Of a stretch of 64,000 nt of DNA, positions 1 to 13,866 are shown one piece after another. Below the pieces are notes generated by a model. The model ran no database searches and had not been told where the DNA came from. It saw nothing but the letters and a program-made list of their open reading frames with translations. Each line of letters opens with the position of its first letter. Positions within the stretch are counted from its first letter, which is position 1. Source of the DNA: Dipetalonema caudispina (Eukaryota; Nematoda; Chromadorea; Rhabditida; Onchocercidae); the NCBI GenBank assembly GCA_013365325.1, contig JABVXV010000067.1, positions 78,306-142,305 on the forward strand, written 5' to 3'. Both the position numbers and the translations under genes were made by a program.

Positions 1-1318
<1,318 letters not shown>

Positions 1319-2082
1319 ATGAACTTGGCCAAATTTCCAAACAACCTGATAAGGGAACATGAAAGACACCTGAAAGATCTTTTCAAAATTCAAAAAATCC
1401 CTCCGAAATTGGACTCGCTGTGCAAAAGATGTGTCCCAGACTATTTGTATTTTGTTAAAATCCGGTGGATATTTATATTATATATGCTATTTTCTAAATT
1501 TTTTCTTATTTGATGACATTGAGAAGTATCTTGAAAATTTCCTACTTCCCGCGAGCAATAGTAGAACACATTCCTTTAATTTGATCAGAAAAGATTGCTT
1601 TTAAACGATGAGGAATGATCAGAAAATTGATCATTTAAATGTAATTTGTTTACTTCACTGTCACTAAATTACTGTAAGCATTCCTTACTTAATTGCATAT
1701 TTACAGTTCTGGTTGACAATTAATTGTATAGTAGTTATCCATGTCTTATCATGTTAACCAATATTTTTTGATATCATCGACAGATTTCTTATCATTTTAT
1801 TTTATTGCGCACCATATAGACAATATTTAAGTGTTCAAATAGTTTTAATCATTTTAAAGGTAATTATCTAACAATAATATCATTTAATCGTTTTATTTTT
1901 TTCCAAATTTTTGTTTGCTTTCTTTGCTAACATATGACAGTTTTGTTGTTGATAAACATTTTGGTTTCACATTGGAGAAGTCAGTCTGTTTCAAACAACT
2001 GACAAATTCACTATCGCAACTGCAGATTGCTGCTGCACAGGTACTCATTGAATTTTTTGCTTCTTCGTCTAAATTAAATTGA
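1319..2082 (+). CDS. small unassigned protein, two exons
   Basis: Not recognised. Exon 1 (1319-1446) starts MNLAKFPNNLIREHERHLKD, is basic and helix-prone, and ends near an LCKRC cysteine pair. A GTATTT donor in phase 2 joins to exon 2 (1941-2082) after a CATATGACAG acceptor. Exon 2 is open and has coding-like composition (FVVDKHFGFTLEKSVCFKQL). Read straight through, it stops at 2080-2082 for 89 residues in all; a GTACTC donor at 2041 leaves room for a further exon. CTGCTAG nine bases before the ATG could be a trans-splice acceptor, but the frame is also open upstream with coding-like codons to about 1255, so the start may lie in an earlier exon. Real coding sequence is likely, the model is not final. 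Confidence 0.4.
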
Positions 2083-2821
2083 CATGTAAGTTACTGTTAA
2101 CTAATGCATCATATGATGATTCATTCATGATTATAACTTAACTAGTTAGTTAGAAAGATCTTTTAATTAATATTTGAAAGACTTGACTGTTACTTCTTTT
2201 TTCATTTTACACTTTTTTTTTTTCTTTAATGTAACTGATTAGTTGCACAGCTAGGCTGATATATAAAGAATCTAATGACCTAAACTTTTCCCTTGTAAGA
2301 ATTAGTTTACTGCATCGAAATAAAAACAAACCGCTACAGATTGGATTGTGATCTACACATTTCCATTTGTAAATGATGAAATAAGGCAGAAACCAATATT
2401 TACAATCACCACTTTCTAAAGCTGCACTATAACAACCTTTGTGACGTACGCAACAACTGAAATGTAATTTTTATGAATTCTTAAAAAAGAAAGAAATGGG
2501 GAAACTTTTGTGCTTAATCTTTCATCTCTAAACAACAGATATATTTAAGTTAAGTCAGTGATACTGTGAATTTTCTGGGAGATTATACGTTATTCAAGAA
2601 TCGCCTATGTGATAACTGAGTAAGTGAAATAATGCTCTCCTAGTGATCGAATAAAAATATTAAGTGGTATTATCTCGTTTGTTGTCAATTCCTTCTTATT
2701 TTTCAAATTAAATCTAATTAAAAGTTAGTGTTTAAAGATCTAAGCTAGCAACTCATCTACACAAATGATAGAATCTCATCAAACTTTTTCACTACATTTA
2801 ATCGTAAATCAAAAAAATAAT

Positions 2822-3001
2822 TTACATATCGACATCATCAATCGGAAGTTTGTAATCTCGCCCTAGTCCACAGTTACATCCATATCCATTGTAATAGAAT
2901 AAACTATTTCCACCGATGCATTTTTTCATGCTGTAGATGTTCCAAAGTGCCGAATATGTTGATGTTATTAGGAAAGCTAATATTACTATGCGGGAAAACA
3001 T
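2822..3001 (-). CDS. secreted phospholipase A2-like, first exon only
   Basis: Secretory PLA2 hydrolyses the sn-2 ester of phospholipids and needs calcium. Residues 1-18 (MFSRIVILAFLITSTYSA) form a signal peptide. The mature start LWNIYSMKKC and then YNGYGCNCGLG match the family N-helix and calcium loop (Y-G-C-x-C-G), followed by PIDDVD, which in the family comes just before the CC-x2-HD active site. Here the open frame stops two codons later, but a GTAAAT donor at 2825 (phase 2) suggests the exon ends there and the catalytic histidine lies on the next exon. I found no minus-strand exon with a CC-x2-HD pattern between 129 and 2821. Either a distant or diverged exon was missed, or this is an orphan exon. 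Domain identity is good, gene integrity doubtful. Confidence 0.6.
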   Translation of the reverse strand: MFSRIVILAFLITSTYSALWNIYSMKKCIGGNSLFYYNGYGCNCGLGRDYKLPIDDVDM

Positions 3002-6000
3002 CTGTAATTTGATTTATTATTACTAGTAATACTCAGTAATTTCAGTACTTTCTCATTTGATTGGATTGATACTGGTATCGCTTGGCAATAGTACTACTAC
3101 TACTTAATACTGCAATTGGCAATGTCGCTTACATTATCATCCATGTGGCTGGTATCGTTATCGAATTATTCAAATCAGTATCATAATAGTACCGATCTCG
3201 ATATTAGCTACGAAATATTTCAAATTAACCAGCCCTTAGGTTCAAAAAAATTGAAAGTAATAAAATAAGAATTGGAACTTTTCAGGACTACTAATTAATA
3301 TTGTTGCTACCTTGCTAACCTATAGTTGTCAAGTGCTGTACCATTATGCTTGAATAAAAAAAATCATGGATAAGTAAGGGAAAAAATATCAAAAGCTATA
3401 TTTCTTGCAGCCGGAGAGATCTTTGTAATTAAGAAGGAATAGCAGTCGTTCGTATTACTCGTCACTTCGTTATCATTAGTGTTCTTCGTTGTTTGATAAG
3501 AATAAGAAATAAATTTCAGTTATTTGTTATCAAGAAAACGATAATGATAACTTGATAGTTCACTTTTTCAACAGTCAACATTCATTTAACCGTATCAGTT
3601 ACTACATTACAGTATGACTTTTGATGTTTACATTGGAATTTATTGAGAATGATAAAAGTTCAAGAAATGCAATGTCTTAGCCGATACGTATCATGAGATC
3701 AACTTTTAACAAAATAGATGAATATTTTGCCTTGTAACAAACTGGATAAATAATTGAAGATACCGCTTCGCGATTTCACTTTGTGACGTCTATCTCAACT
3801 TTAGTAAATGCTTACTACCTTTCACAGGAATAATTGACTTCTGTGAATTGGACGCAAGAACGGAATGAATTGTTGAAAAATGCAGTAGGTGTGAAAAGGA
3901 TGTAGATTTGCAGAAATTTCTAGGTGGCACTACAGAGCCTTAAATGTATCTGCGATTTTATTTTCATGGAATGGTTGGTAGTGTTTGCATGGTAATGCAA
4001 AAAACTATTACGAGATAGTGTTGTGTCCCATTTGAAACTGAGCAGTCAAATTTAGCATCATTTTGTAGGTGCCACAACGAATTCTGAATTGCTCTGCTGA
4101 AAATGAGTCATTTATTGATGCATTTTTGAAAAAAATTATTGAGAGTACCATATCATTTTAAACCAGTTCTGCTGCCTAGCTATTATAATTGAAGCCATAA
4201 GTTTCAAGACTATTCGTGTAGCTAATAAGGATGTCTTCATCCTTGTATCAGAAATAATTGAATAAATGTCTTTTACTAGAATCAAGTTAAATGACACATT
4301 CTAGACGAAAAATCTTCAGGTTACAAAATGAAAAATTATGATTAGGAAAGAAATGCATGAGAGGTTGTAAGCAAGTTCAGTTGAAGGAAAATTAGAGGCT
4401 TTCCCAGCTATAGAAACATTTGTTGATGGATCAATCTAAATCCTTTATCGTATCATACAAGCTGTAAATTCTGATATCTACTATATGATATATGTATATA
4501 TTTTGATGGAGAAAATGTTTTTACATTTTCTGTTTGATATTGTAAGTATTTTTAAATAAATGTGAGGCTATTTTATTAATGCTTATTTTTTTCTTATAAC
4601 AATTTAGTGCTTATTTTTTATTTTATATTATTTCTGCAGTTATTTACTACTTGCTCTTTCTTTCGTACTGAGGAAATTTGTGTCAGACAAAAAGCAAATT
4701 CGAGTGATTTTTTATTTGAACTTAGCAGAGGTCGGTACAGCAACAGAAGCAATTGGCAATAATAACAGCGCATTTGGCGCAGGAACTATTTACGAATGTA
4801 TAATGCAGTGAAGTCCTCCAAATGAGACGTGAAGTATGAAGAAATGTAACGATCGGCCATCGAAAGTTGAAAACAAACAACTGTGGCAATCATTAACAGA
4901 TAATCCATTCCTTTATCATTACAGGGTAAACTGCCAGAGAATTCACCATCAACCATTTTACGACCATTCGGCATTTTAAGATCACTGGAAAGTGAAAAAG
5001 CTCTCGATAAATACCTGATGGGTTATTAAAAAACATCACTTCCAATTTTTGTCTTATTCTACGCAGCAAGACGAAACATCTCTCGAACGGATTGTGACTG
5101 CGACAAAAAGTGAACTTTTTAAATGACAACTGCCGATGATCATCTCAATGGTTTGTTCCAAAATACTTCCCAAAACCAGACTTAAACCAAAAAAAAGTTA
5201 CGTTGATCTGCTACCATTGCAGTTCCTGGAATTCTGATTATATCTGAGAGATATATTCAGGAGGTTTGTTGCTTTCAATCAGCATTAGTTAACAAAAAAT
5301 AATTAAATACTCTCAATAACAATGATCGTTGAACATTCATCGGAAAATATTACAAAAGCTGAACAATTTGAGTTATCAAGTTTTGCCTTGTCTGCTATAT
5401 TCATTCATCTCTCATCTATCAACTAGGCCTTTTTCAGGCATCTCAGTATCTTGTAGTGAAAAAACTCCTATAACTAATAAAGGAAAGAAAAACCTATTTC
5501 ACAATGGCAAAATTGTATTAGCTGTAGAGGTTCCTACTTTGATTAACAAATATGAATTCAAGTCTAATTATAATAACCTGAAATTGACAACTCGGAAATA
5601 TGAATTCTTATACATAAATTAATATATACATAACCACTTTCTGTAGATTACTTCTCTGTATAGTTCAATCATTCTTCTCTTCAATCATTGCTTGAGAAAC
5701 TACGAATGCAATCTGGTAATTTGCCGAATCCCAGTACGATAACTATGAAGAAGATCTTAAATAACAAGTAAAGGATAGCTTTCACTAAAAGAATAAGCTT
5801 GGAACGAAAACGAATTAACGACGAACAAATTAAAAATCCAGTTTTAGTTTAACTTTTAATGATGTAGTTTCAACTGGATCTGCTTAAAGTTCTAAAAATA
5901 GATTTAAAAATGCAAGAAAGAAAGTACTTCATATAATTTCTATTTTTATCTTTCTCAACTTTGCTTTCCAGGAAAGAAAAACTACTTAAAGCCCACAGGA

Positions 6001-6773
6001 CCTTATTGAGATTGTCATTGTCATCTGTCAGCCTTGATTTTTAGGCCTTAGTGTTGTCAAAAATTTCCCTCATCAAATGCATAAATCCAATAACTGGCAA
6101 ATTTCGAAAAAATTCCTTAGCATCAACTACAAGTCAATCAGTCGCATATTGACTACAGACCAGTCAGTCATTACCTAATTTATTAATTAGATTCGGTATA
6201 GTTATTTGTTCAAGGCAGATTTCACAATGGAACCTGTGGAAATAAGTGGAAAATTGTTTAGTTTTGTCACAAGATTATTATTGTTCTTATCATGCAAATA
6301 TAATTGTATATTAATTAATTGATATATAATTGGTGATACTAATTCAATCTAATTTAATTATTTTGATTCCAGTAACTTTCTTATCTAATTATCAAAAATT
6401 ATAAGAAAATCTATGAAGACGTGCTCCCTTACGATCAACAATGAACTACTCATCTTTTATTCTAAATGTATCATATCTAGAAGTCATTTTAAATTTCATA
6501 CTGAAATCAAATTTAAATATAATGAAAATCACTTTACACTTTGCCGCAGTTGAAGTGTGAATTTATTATTCGAAATAGATGTTAACTGATCCTTGGTCAT
6601 ACTACTGACATTCTTTCTATCATACACGGACCCTTCCCATACCTACGTACGTATATTTCGTCCGCGTGTATGGGTGTCCGCTACGTATGTCTATCTGTAT
6701 GTTGCAGATATGTATGTATTTATGTCTGTATGTATGTCGATGTGTCTGTGCCTGTATATACGTGTATGCGTGT

Positions 6774-6866
<93 letters not shown>
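6774..6866 (+). repeat. (GT)n microsatellite
   Basis: About 46 nearly uninterrupted GT units, preceded by a degenerate GTAT/GTCT-rich stretch (from about 6700). All open frames across it translate only to CVCV-type repeats and are not genes. Confidence 0.97.
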
Positions 6867-6867
<1 letters not shown>

Positions 6868-8078
6868 TATGTGAAATGACGCAGAGTGCTAGTGGTGTAG
6901 GAGATAGTGATGCATTGTTTGTCTTTTCGGGTGGATATATAGGAAGGCGTACGTGAAAGTTACATGGACTGATTAAGTTTGATGATGTTGGGAATTTTTG
7001 TTAATAAAAGTGAGTGTGAAATTGGTGATACTTCGTTTTAGATTAAGGAAACACAGCATTTATCAGGTCAGATAAGAATTCCGGTTATCCTCAATCGATC
7101 GAAATATTGAAAGTTAAAGTTGAAGATTTAGTGTATGAAACTCCTTGTGAGTTAAGATTGCATTCTGCAATTGAGAAACTTTGTTAACTTGAAAGGTATA
7201 TTGCATGTACGGTAGAACACGTCAGTTCTTTTCACGTAATTTAGCCTGTGGTTTACCAAGATATGGTGACTTTCTTACGGCATTTTGTACTAGTTGAAGA
7301 GATTTATACATTGAATGTCACTGTTAACGATTCAGAATAAAGTTTTATATTGCATGAAAGTGACTCATACTTCGAGTGAGCTAACCTACTTATTACACTT
7401 AACTTTGTTTATCTATGATTGCTAACAAGAAATTTCGGTAAAATATGCCTTTATTACACCATGATAGGGTAATGCCTGAAGTGGGACATTCATTGTCTCT
7501 GGTATGAAATGAATTGTTGTACGAGACCAGTTGTTGTCACCGAGAATGAGATAGAGTAAAAGAATAAGAGGAAGTGATGAAGGGCTACAATTTTGCTCAT
7601 ATATATTACGACATATATCTGTCAATATGTGTTTGGTATGATGTCACCTGGTGGAATTGGTTATGCTAGAACAAAGCTGCTAGCTATAATGATGCCATCT
7701 AGGCTAGTGCAGGCATGGTTGTTGATGATATTAAAAGGATGGATCTGTTGTAATTGTAATTCTTGTAAGAAATATTATGATTCATGAGTCTTAGTCATTT
7801 TAAGATGAAGTTTATGGACAATAATTTAGTATATTTAAGACTTCAAACCTAGCTTGTGTGATTTTTTTTTTGAATTAGTGATTAATAGAATCAGGCATTT
7901 TTTTTTTTCCTAAATTTTAATGCTTCTTTTATCTGCTTTCTCTGCATCCTCGCTCTATCTATGTATGTGAGTCCCTCCCATTTATCGATTATTTTCCCTA
8001 ATTTTCAAATTGAAACCATCTGAAAGGACTGGAAGAGAGAATGGCAGGCAGTGAGTGTTCTATGGGCGTTTATATAAG

Positions 8079-8126
8079 AAAGGAAGGAAGGAAGGACGGA
8101 TTGGTTGGTTGGTTGGTTGGTTGGGT
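8079..8126 (+). repeat. short GGAA and GGTT tandem repeats
   Basis: Four GGAA-type units are followed at once by five TTGG units, a small purine then G/T-rich simple repeat just upstream of the unknown gene at 8404. Confidence 0.85.
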
Positions 8127-8403
8127 GTCAGCAGCATATCAAGATCAATTTTCCTGCCAACGATTCATTCGTTCGTTCATCTTGCTAATCCTCTTTCTAT
8201 TATTCACTGTAACCTGTAATAATGTGATGTGTTATTCAACACCTAATACTTGTGATATATTACCTGTCCTTATATTTTTTATCAATAGCATTCGTTTTTT
8301 CTGTTTCATTTGGTAAGAATGTAGTGATTGCGATTATAAGATTTTCAGGAATTCTTGTGGATATCCTCAGAAGAGCAGTAAGTCGTTGGCCTCGAACAGT
8401 TGC

Positions 8404-9596
8404 ATGTTTTTACACCCCAACAATAACTTTAGCATTCGTGATTTTATGGTTGACAACCCTCAGGAAGGTAAATATTTTTCATGTTTTTGTTAAATAATCT
8501 TGAGTCACTATTCTCTTCAAAACTCCAAAATTATTTCTTTTTTTACGAAGAATGGATAAAAAATTTCGGTAGTATTTTGTGAATTTTTTTAGTAAATATT
8601 TTTTTTCCATAATTTTGGTTCGTTTTGGAAGTTTAGGAAATGTTTATTACCCGGTTTTCTATGGATATTGTAAGATGAGTTTTTCGTTTTCAGGGAGGTT
8701 GTCGCGAAAACGAAAGAAACTGAAGGAGACTTTCGAAGAGTCGTGTGGCGAAGAATCGCATTGCTTGTTTGCCCTTATTCACGTATGCCATTTGGAGGAT
8801 ACGCAGTGCACAAGCAGTGGCCTAGTCGCTTCCACGTCAGAAATTTCTCCTAACCTTGATTCCAGTACCGGTATGTTAAGCCAGTATGTAGTAGGAAGAT
8901 TTTATCATGTACTTAAGGAAAATTTAGTTAATACAGGATGGATGATTCCTTACAGAGTTGGTTTTGGATGTTGTAACTCGATAGGGGCTATTTTAACAAC
9001 GTTACGACCTGGTATTTTTTATGAGCGCTTAACCACTTAAATAGTAACGAAGGTCGGTCAAATATTCAGTTCGGTATTTTGACTCATTTGCAGATATGGG
9101 GAACTCTTTATACTCAATGAGCGGAAAGTAAACATTTAGAAGTAATGGATCAAAAGTAATCACAGGAGTACCTGTGATTACTTTTGTTCCATTACTTCTA
9201 ATAAATGTTTACTTCCTACATTGAAAACCATGAACATATTGGGGAAATAAGCAATATATTTCCGAGTAGACTTTGTGCAGTTTAAGATTTGCATAAATTT
9301 ATTGTCTTCTCTGTAAATTATTAAAAATACTAAAGCCCGAATAACATGGGAAGTAAACTATTAGACTTTTTGGTTTAGTCGTGAGCGGTTATACTTTCGG
9401 GTGACTGTTACATCTGAAAAACTCGTCGGTTTTTTATGTGACTTTCTTTTGCCTGCTCATAGTTGCGGAACTATACGGCAGCATCAATTCTGTCTTCGAA
9501 GGTCCGCTTACAGAATTTGATGCGGCATCGCCCGCGGTCGTTGATTGTGGATACCCAGCTGAAAGGGCGTTTCAAAAGTGGCAACCACTACGGTAA
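8404..9596 (+). CDS. unknown basic/acidic protein, three exons
   Basis: Not recognised. Exons 8404-8467, 8694-8870 and 9463-9596 join in phase 1 at both introns and give 124 residues from the ATG at 8404. The frame is open further upstream to an acceptor at 8348, so an earlier first exon is possible. Features: a basic RLSRKRKKLK patch that could act in nuclear targeting, a cysteine/histidine-rich middle (SHCLFALIHVCH), and a C-terminus ELYGSINSVFEGPLTEFD ending in QKWQPLR. No membrane segment in this frame. A second frame is also open through exon 1 and most of exon 2 (see findings), so frame choice rests on the phase agreement and on exon 3. The stop lies 273 bases before eIF5 on the same strand, as in a nematode operon. 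Confidence 0.5.
9123..9216. repeat. near-perfect inverted repeat (fold-back hairpin)
   Basis: Two arms of about 44 bases (9123-9166 and 9171-9216) are reverse complements apart from one substitution and small indels, around a 4-base AGTA loop. It lies inside the second intron of the unknown gene. It could be a fold-back or MITE-like element or a structured RNA; no transposase or target-site duplication was recognised. Confidence 0.85.
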
Positions 9597-9819
9597 AATC
9601 TATCCATGAGCCGGAAAATAGGATAGGGACTTTAATGTGAAATGATTTTACTTGTAGCATACTGCTTTGATGTTTTTTTTGGATTACAGATCAACTTTAT
9701 AACTTTCGTAGTTATAGTAAATGTCATGCTGGATTTTTGCAGAACTTGTAATAGTGAAATTTAGCATACAGTAGAGAAAATTTAAAAAATCTTTAGAACA
9801 CTTCAGATCATTTTAGTTA

Positions 9820-9830
9820 GTAATTTGCAG
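9820..9830 (+). promoter_or_regulatory. probable trans-splice acceptor upstream of eIF5
   Basis: A T-rich run ending AATTTGCAG stands 39 bases before the eIF5 ATG with no start codon between. In nematodes this is where a spliced leader is added. Because another plus-strand gene ends at 9596, the site could receive a downstream-type leader in an operon. Confidence 0.45.
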
Positions 9831-9869
9831 GTTCTTCACGGAGTTTGTTCATCAACAAATTGAACGGAA

Positions 9870-12604
9870 ATGGCGATCAATATCAACCGCAACGTGCTCG
9901 ATCCTTTTTATCGTTACAAAATGCCCCGTTTGCAAGCCAAGGTTATTTCATCATTCAAGCAAGATAAAGGATATTACATATATTTTGCTTCATAATTTTA
10001 GTTTTCACGAAATACTGTTGATATTCTGCAGGTCGAAGGCAAAGGCAACGGAATCAAAACAGTCATTGCAAACATGACCGAAATTGCCAAAGCTCTTGAG
10101 CGTCCACCAACTTGTAAGTACTTACTTACCAAAGTCTTTATATGTTGTGGTGTTTTCAGTTACACTATGTATTGCTGATCTAATTTGATTATTTGGAGTC
10201 ACTTCGTAGTTCAATTTTCTGCTTATCATTTCGAGTAGCGAGAAATGGGTCTCGAGATGAAATGAGTATGTCCATTTTGAAATGGTGAAGTAAGCGAAGG
10301 AAACGTAAATCATCCCGTATATCCTTTTATCGATGTTATTATAGACCCAACTAAGTATTTTGGGTGCGAATTGGGCGCGCAGACCAATTTTGACATGAAA
10401 AATGAACGTTTTATCGTGAACGGTGAACATGACGCGGCCAAACTGCAAGATATTCTCGATGGTTTCATCAAAAAGTTTGTGTTGTGTGCAGCATGTGAGA
10501 ATCCTGAAACCACTTTGGTAAAATATTTGCTATTACTGCTCCATTTTACCTCACTTGATTTAGCTTTTTCTTCTGCACGGCTTTGTTTTGGCTGCAGTTT
10601 AGAAACTCACTTTCTAGGTTGTGAAGAAGGGCCAGATCCATAGTAAATGCAAAGCTTGTGGGAACACTTCAATCATCGATCCCAAGCATAAGCTGTCGAC
10701 ATTTATCATGAAAAATCCGCCAAAAGTGGATGAGAAGGAAAAGAAAGAAGGTGGTAACAGTGGTTCGACGGACAATTCGATAATAGATGGAGAAATTCCG
10801 AGTGACAAAGACTTGGTAAATAAACTTACTAGAGACTTTTAAAAATTTCAGTTCCTTTAATTTTATTTTCATGTGAAGTCTTATTTTGTTCATTTTATCA
10901 CAAAATGCTTGTAGAATGGAAGTGCGTCGGATGATATTGATGATGATTGGGCAGAGCCAATTGACGATCCGGTTGGAGGAGTTTCTGCACAAATTGGCAA
11001 ATTGATAATTAGCAGAGATCTTGATAAACCAATCGAGGAGCGGCTTGATATGCTCCATCAGTATTTCCTGAAAGCTAAAGCTGATGGTACAATTCAGGTA
11101 ATTGAGACAGCAACTATGTTTTTTTCGAGAACTCGCCAAGACTGCATGAGTATGAATACTCATGTTGGATTTCTACACGTGATCGAACCTATTTTTTTTT
11201 TTAACAGTACTAAATAAAAAGTCGTTCCTTCTGTCTATCCATTATGATTGAAATAATTTTGTATTTTTATAATTGAAAACTTGTTGATGGAAGATGTATA
11301 TTGCAGAATAGTAAGAAATTACTAAATGAGGCAGAAAGATTGGAGCTAAAATCAAAGGCTACCCTTTTGTTGGCTGATGTTTTATTTGATACAAACGTTG
11401 TCAGTCAGATCATGGAATATCGGAACATCCTTCTGCGTTTTACTGTTAACGACCACAAGGTCTGCATTATCACTTTTTTGGAATTGTTTACCGACCTTGA
11501 ATTCAAAATATTATTTTATTAATCAGTTTTATCTGAAATTCCTAAATTCTTGTTCAATTTCAGGCGCAGCGTCATCTTCTAGGTGGCATTGAACAGCTCA
11601 TTTCAAAACATTTCGACACTTTGTTTCCAAAATCAGCCCATATCATTAAAGCGCTTTATGATACCGATGTAGTAGAAGAGGAAGTTCTTCTTGCCTGGGG
11701 TGAAAAGGTATGTAAATGGAACTGTGTTTATAAGATTCTAAAATTTCGGTCTTTTAAAAATTAAAGTTAATAGAAGTATAATTATGCGGAATTATCCTTT
11801 TAAGCCGAGCAAAAAATACGTTAAGAAGAAACTGTGCGCAGAGATAATCAGTAAAGCGCAACCTGTTTTGGAGTGGTTGAAGAATGCAGAGGAAGATGAA
11901 AGTGACGATGAAGACGAGGAAGACGGAGCTATTGAGGTATGATTTAAAGTGATTGTCTTTTCGCTTTTGATAAATCTTTAATTCACCAATTTAGATCCCA
12001 GAGGAAAGAATATTAATGCATTTTATTTTTGTTGTCTCTGCGAAACATGATGGAAGGGGCAGTTTGCGTCGTAATATGTTCACCATTCGCAATTTCTTAT
12101 TCCCATTATGATTTCTTTGCCTACCGTGTATCAAATATCATTCATGAAAAAAGTGATATGTCTCGATTATTAGATATGCTCGTGAACGCTTTATCTTTGG
12201 TTGTGGATTGCTCTTTCCCTCTTATCTGCTTCGCCCATACTTTGAATGTCGGACGACGTTTGTTTTTTTGCTGACCTGCATAAGCAACTTGATGTATTAG
12301 TTGACTGATGTTAGTCAAAAAAATGTAGGGTCAAAGAAAATATCAGTCGGCGTTTAGGTGAACATTGTCTCTAGCCCATCGCAAATCATTTAATTTTGAA
12401 GTGGGAATAATATGGGATTTAATGTGTGGTTTCCAGTAATTTGAATCCGAATCGCAAATTTCACGTTTTCTTCAGTTTGACGATCGCGCCCGAAAGGTGG
12501 GGACAGTTGAAATGGATGCGACAAAGAAGACGAATGGCACTGCACAAATTGAAAAGATCAAAACTGAGGACGATGGTGAAGAAGTTGATATTGATGATAT
12601 CTAG
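9870..12604 (+). CDS. EIF5: eukaryotic translation initiation factor 5 (eIF5)
   Basis: GTPase-activating factor for eIF2 in the 43S preinitiation complex; cytoplasmic. Nine exons (9870-9941, 10032-10113, 10345-10517, 10618-10815, 10915-11097, 11307-11459, 11564-11707, 11805-11936, 12476-12604) join in phase to 421 residues, close to the family length. The N-terminus has the family start ([20 protein letters not shown], residues 7-26), with the arginine in the loop position used for GTPase activation. A zinc ribbon follows (LCAAC near 102, CKACG near 122), then [13 protein letters not shown] low-complexity linker leads to the C-terminal W2/HEAT domain, which binds eIF2-beta and eIF3. An acidic stretch ([13 protein letters not shown]) closes the W2 domain and the protein ends EEVDIDDI, as in other nematode eIF5. 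No key residue is missing. Probably the downstream gene of an operon. Confidence 0.95.
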
Positions 12605-13866
12605 ATGGATTGATTAAATCTTTCGTCATAAAAAGTGTTTGATGCTTTGAAAATTGTCTGTTTTTATTTTCATAAGAAGTTACCCTCTCTGTTTCCATAT
12701 ATACTAATTTTCCCTATATATGTAGAGTCCTATTTGAGTACTGATATAAATTCCATTATTTTGTATTGTGCACATCATCTTTAACTTTTTGTCTGTTTTA
12801 CTTTTTTTTTCGATTTAATACTCTGATGACGTTTTTCTTCCCACTACTTCGTATTCTACATCGATCCTTGGTCTAATCTTATTCATCATTACTGAATTAT
12901 TTGCTATATATCTTCTTTTATCCAAACAACTATATGAGGAAGAATCTGACGAAAGAACTGAGCTGTTCTATGGGTTTTGAAATGATGAAATTATTTCCGC
13001 GTTTACGGCAGAATATTCGGATTTCCAAAACGTATTCGTAAATTCACTGATTTCTCCACATTTTCTGATTTGGACAGCAGGGAACAACATAACAAATATG
13101 CAGTACCGCAGTGATTTTTTTGGTGTGGGACGGTATTTGAGCAAAATAAGTAGTCGCTCCCTATTGGTAGAATCCTCATGGGCTTTGATTTGAATTATGA
13201 TATGGCGTTAAAGGAGGACAGGGATTGTCATGCACAATGTGGACCGAACAGTGAACAGTTAATTGTTGAAGCTTCATGTGAACTTCTAAATTAACATAAT
13301 ATTTTGACTAGTTTCTCTTAAGATCCAAAGAATAAAATTATGAGGAAATACAACAAATTGCTTAGTAAACTGACTTTTTTTTGAGTTCTTTAAACTTTAA
13401 TAGCTAGGAATGAGACAGAAATGTCCTGTTTGAACCTTGTATTTGTATACATGTTCTAAGCAATTAGGCCTAAGTTAGCATACAGGATCGCTATATTTCA
13501 AGGAATATTTTAAATACCTGATATCCCTAAAGATGTCTCTAAGCTTCATCTTATTCCGGCTTATATTATCAATGACGCCAAATTCGTTAATATACGGATG
13601 AGACGCAGGAAGAGCCAGGAAACTTAGGGGACAGGGTGCGCTGAAAGATCATTCCGGTAAGAGTGAGCATCGCGAGAAACAAATTCTTCGCGGATCAAAT
13701 TCAAAAAGTGTGTTATATTCAAATAATATAAACAACATTCTTGGAACGATTAATTAAAGAACAAATTGGTGTATTTCTCATTTTTAACAAAAGGGAATGG
13801 TAATAACTTTTGGGGAAATGAAATCGGCGTCAGTAGACGCATACAATTCAACGGTCTAGTAAATTA
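12605..13866. other. intergenic region between convergent genes
   Basis: Holds the 3' ends of eIF5 (plus) and of the repeat-module gene (minus). No further coding exon is apparent. Confidence 0.5.

Larger units (their letters stand above)
3002..8403. other. long gene-poor stretch with weak ORFs
   Basis: No gene can be defended over these 5.4 kb. Weak candidates: at 4925-5028 (plus) a CATTACAG acceptor is followed by about 34 open codons (GKLPENSPSTILRPFGIL, then a stop); minus-strand open frames overlap it (4786-5129); and a 97-codon plus ORF lies at 5329-5622. None links to neighbours by splice phase or shows a known motif. They may be decayed gene fragments. The stretch also holds the (GT)n tract and the GGAA/GGTT repeats listed separately. 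Confidence 0.45.

Noticed and set aside
4786..5129. Two minus-strand ORFs of 62 and 78 codons and a plus-strand spliced-looking stretch
   Set aside because: No motif, no agreeing splice partners, and the strands compete for the same sequence.
5329..5622. 97-codon plus ORF
   Set aside because: No domain, no context; composition alone is not enough.
6593..6956. Overlapping plus-strand ORFs of 69-96 codons
   Set aside because: They are translations of the (GT)n tract (CVCV repeats), not genes.
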